14,852 nt of DNA from Halovulum sp039190275 (GTDB lineage: Bacteria; Pseudomonadota; Alphaproteobacteria; Rhodobacterales; Rhodobacteraceae). Shown one piece after another: positions 14,561-14,852 of this stretch (its first letter is position 1; each line of letters opens with the position of its first letter). The notes beneath the pieces were generated by a model, which did not search any database, was not told where the DNA came from, and saw only the letters and a list, made by a program, of their open reading frames with translations. Location: the NCBI GenBank assembly GCA_039190275.1, contig JBCCYF010000112.1, positions 1 through 14,852 of the forward strand. Direction: 5' to 3'. The position numbers were made by a program, and so were the translations under genes.

Positions 14561-14852
14561 AACGCGCGCGCAACTTGATTATAGACACCTTCAGCCGCAG
14601 CCGAGCTCAACTGCGCACCCATCGTCATGCATTGATCGGATTATCGACGCGGAACAGGCCGGCGAAAGAGACAAAACAACACGCATATCGCCCAAATGCT
14701 GGTAAGGAAAACCTGACAGAAACCCTTCAACGGGTAGGCCAGATCAGACCCCAGGCAAGCCCATCGTACAAATCCCCATAGCAGCCGACCCAACAGGACC
14801 AAACCCGCGATTTCCCGCCTGAGCGCTTCTCCGACGCCGGGAAACCCATCGC
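14561..14852. other. 3' tail of IS91-type copy 2
   Basis: No gene is supported. An open frame across 14425-14781 overlaps the transposase end and has no family resemblance. The stretch holds the presumed origin-end block and the inverted repeat at 14811-14844. Confidence 0.55.

Larger units (their letters stand above)
12347..14852 (+). mobile_element. IS91-type element, copy 2, apparently intact; right end near or beyond the edge
   Basis: Tyrosine recombinase plus HUH-Y2 transposase, both with full reading frames. The left limit is guessed from the GGATTT similarity to copy 1. Toward the right, CAAATCCCCATA (14769-14780) and CCCGCGATTTCC (14804-14815) parallel the end of copy 1. TTTCCCG and CGGGAAA (14811-14817 and 14838-14844) form an inverted repeat that could be the origin-end hairpin. 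The true right end may be just before or just past the window edge. Confidence 0.72.

Overview
The window looks like part of a plasmid from an alphaproteobacterium, most likely Rhodobacterales. The evidence is a complete repABC replication/partition operon with repABC-type parS palindromes, a DUF736 protein of the type common there, and IS91-type elements that pair a tyrosine recombinase with an HUH-Y2 transposase. No chromosomal housekeeping gene is visible.

Layout. (1) 1-4440 is the plasmid backbone on the minus strand: repA, repB, repC, then a ParD/ParE addiction module whose toxin runs off the left edge. Three identical 16-bp parS sites lie upstream of repA, inside repB and just after repB. 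The repB-repC gap encodes a plus-strand counter-transcribed RNA ending in a UUCG-loop terminator. An AT-rich patch inside repC is the probable oriV. (2) 4451-4825 holds a strong hairpin and the DUF736 gene. (3) About 5231-7750 is a decayed IS91-type element. Its recombinase is broken by a 38-nt palindromic insertion. Its transposase is split by a frameshift and carries two more short palindromic insertions. (4) 7876-12084 (minus) is one very large gene for a membrane protein joining a WD40 array of about 14 blades to a KAP-family P-loop NTPase. The array includes twelve nearly identical 126-bp units. (5) About 12347 to the right edge is a second, intact IS91-type element in the same orientation as the first.

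How it fits together. RepA/RepB/parS partition the plasmid, RepC starts replication, the ctRNA tunes RepC, and ParDE punishes plasmid loss. The WD40-KAP gene is isolated cargo between two same-direction rolling-circle elements. Membrane-segment placement and the positive-inside rule suggest that the propellers, with one detached blade, lie on the opposite side of the membrane from the NTPase. The homogenised repeats vary at a few fixed positions, which recalls repeat-diversifying recognition proteins. This gene is the best candidate for an undescribed recognition or defence-type system. A second unusual signal is a possible family of 38-45-nt palindromic mini-insertions inside the genes of the first IS91-type element.
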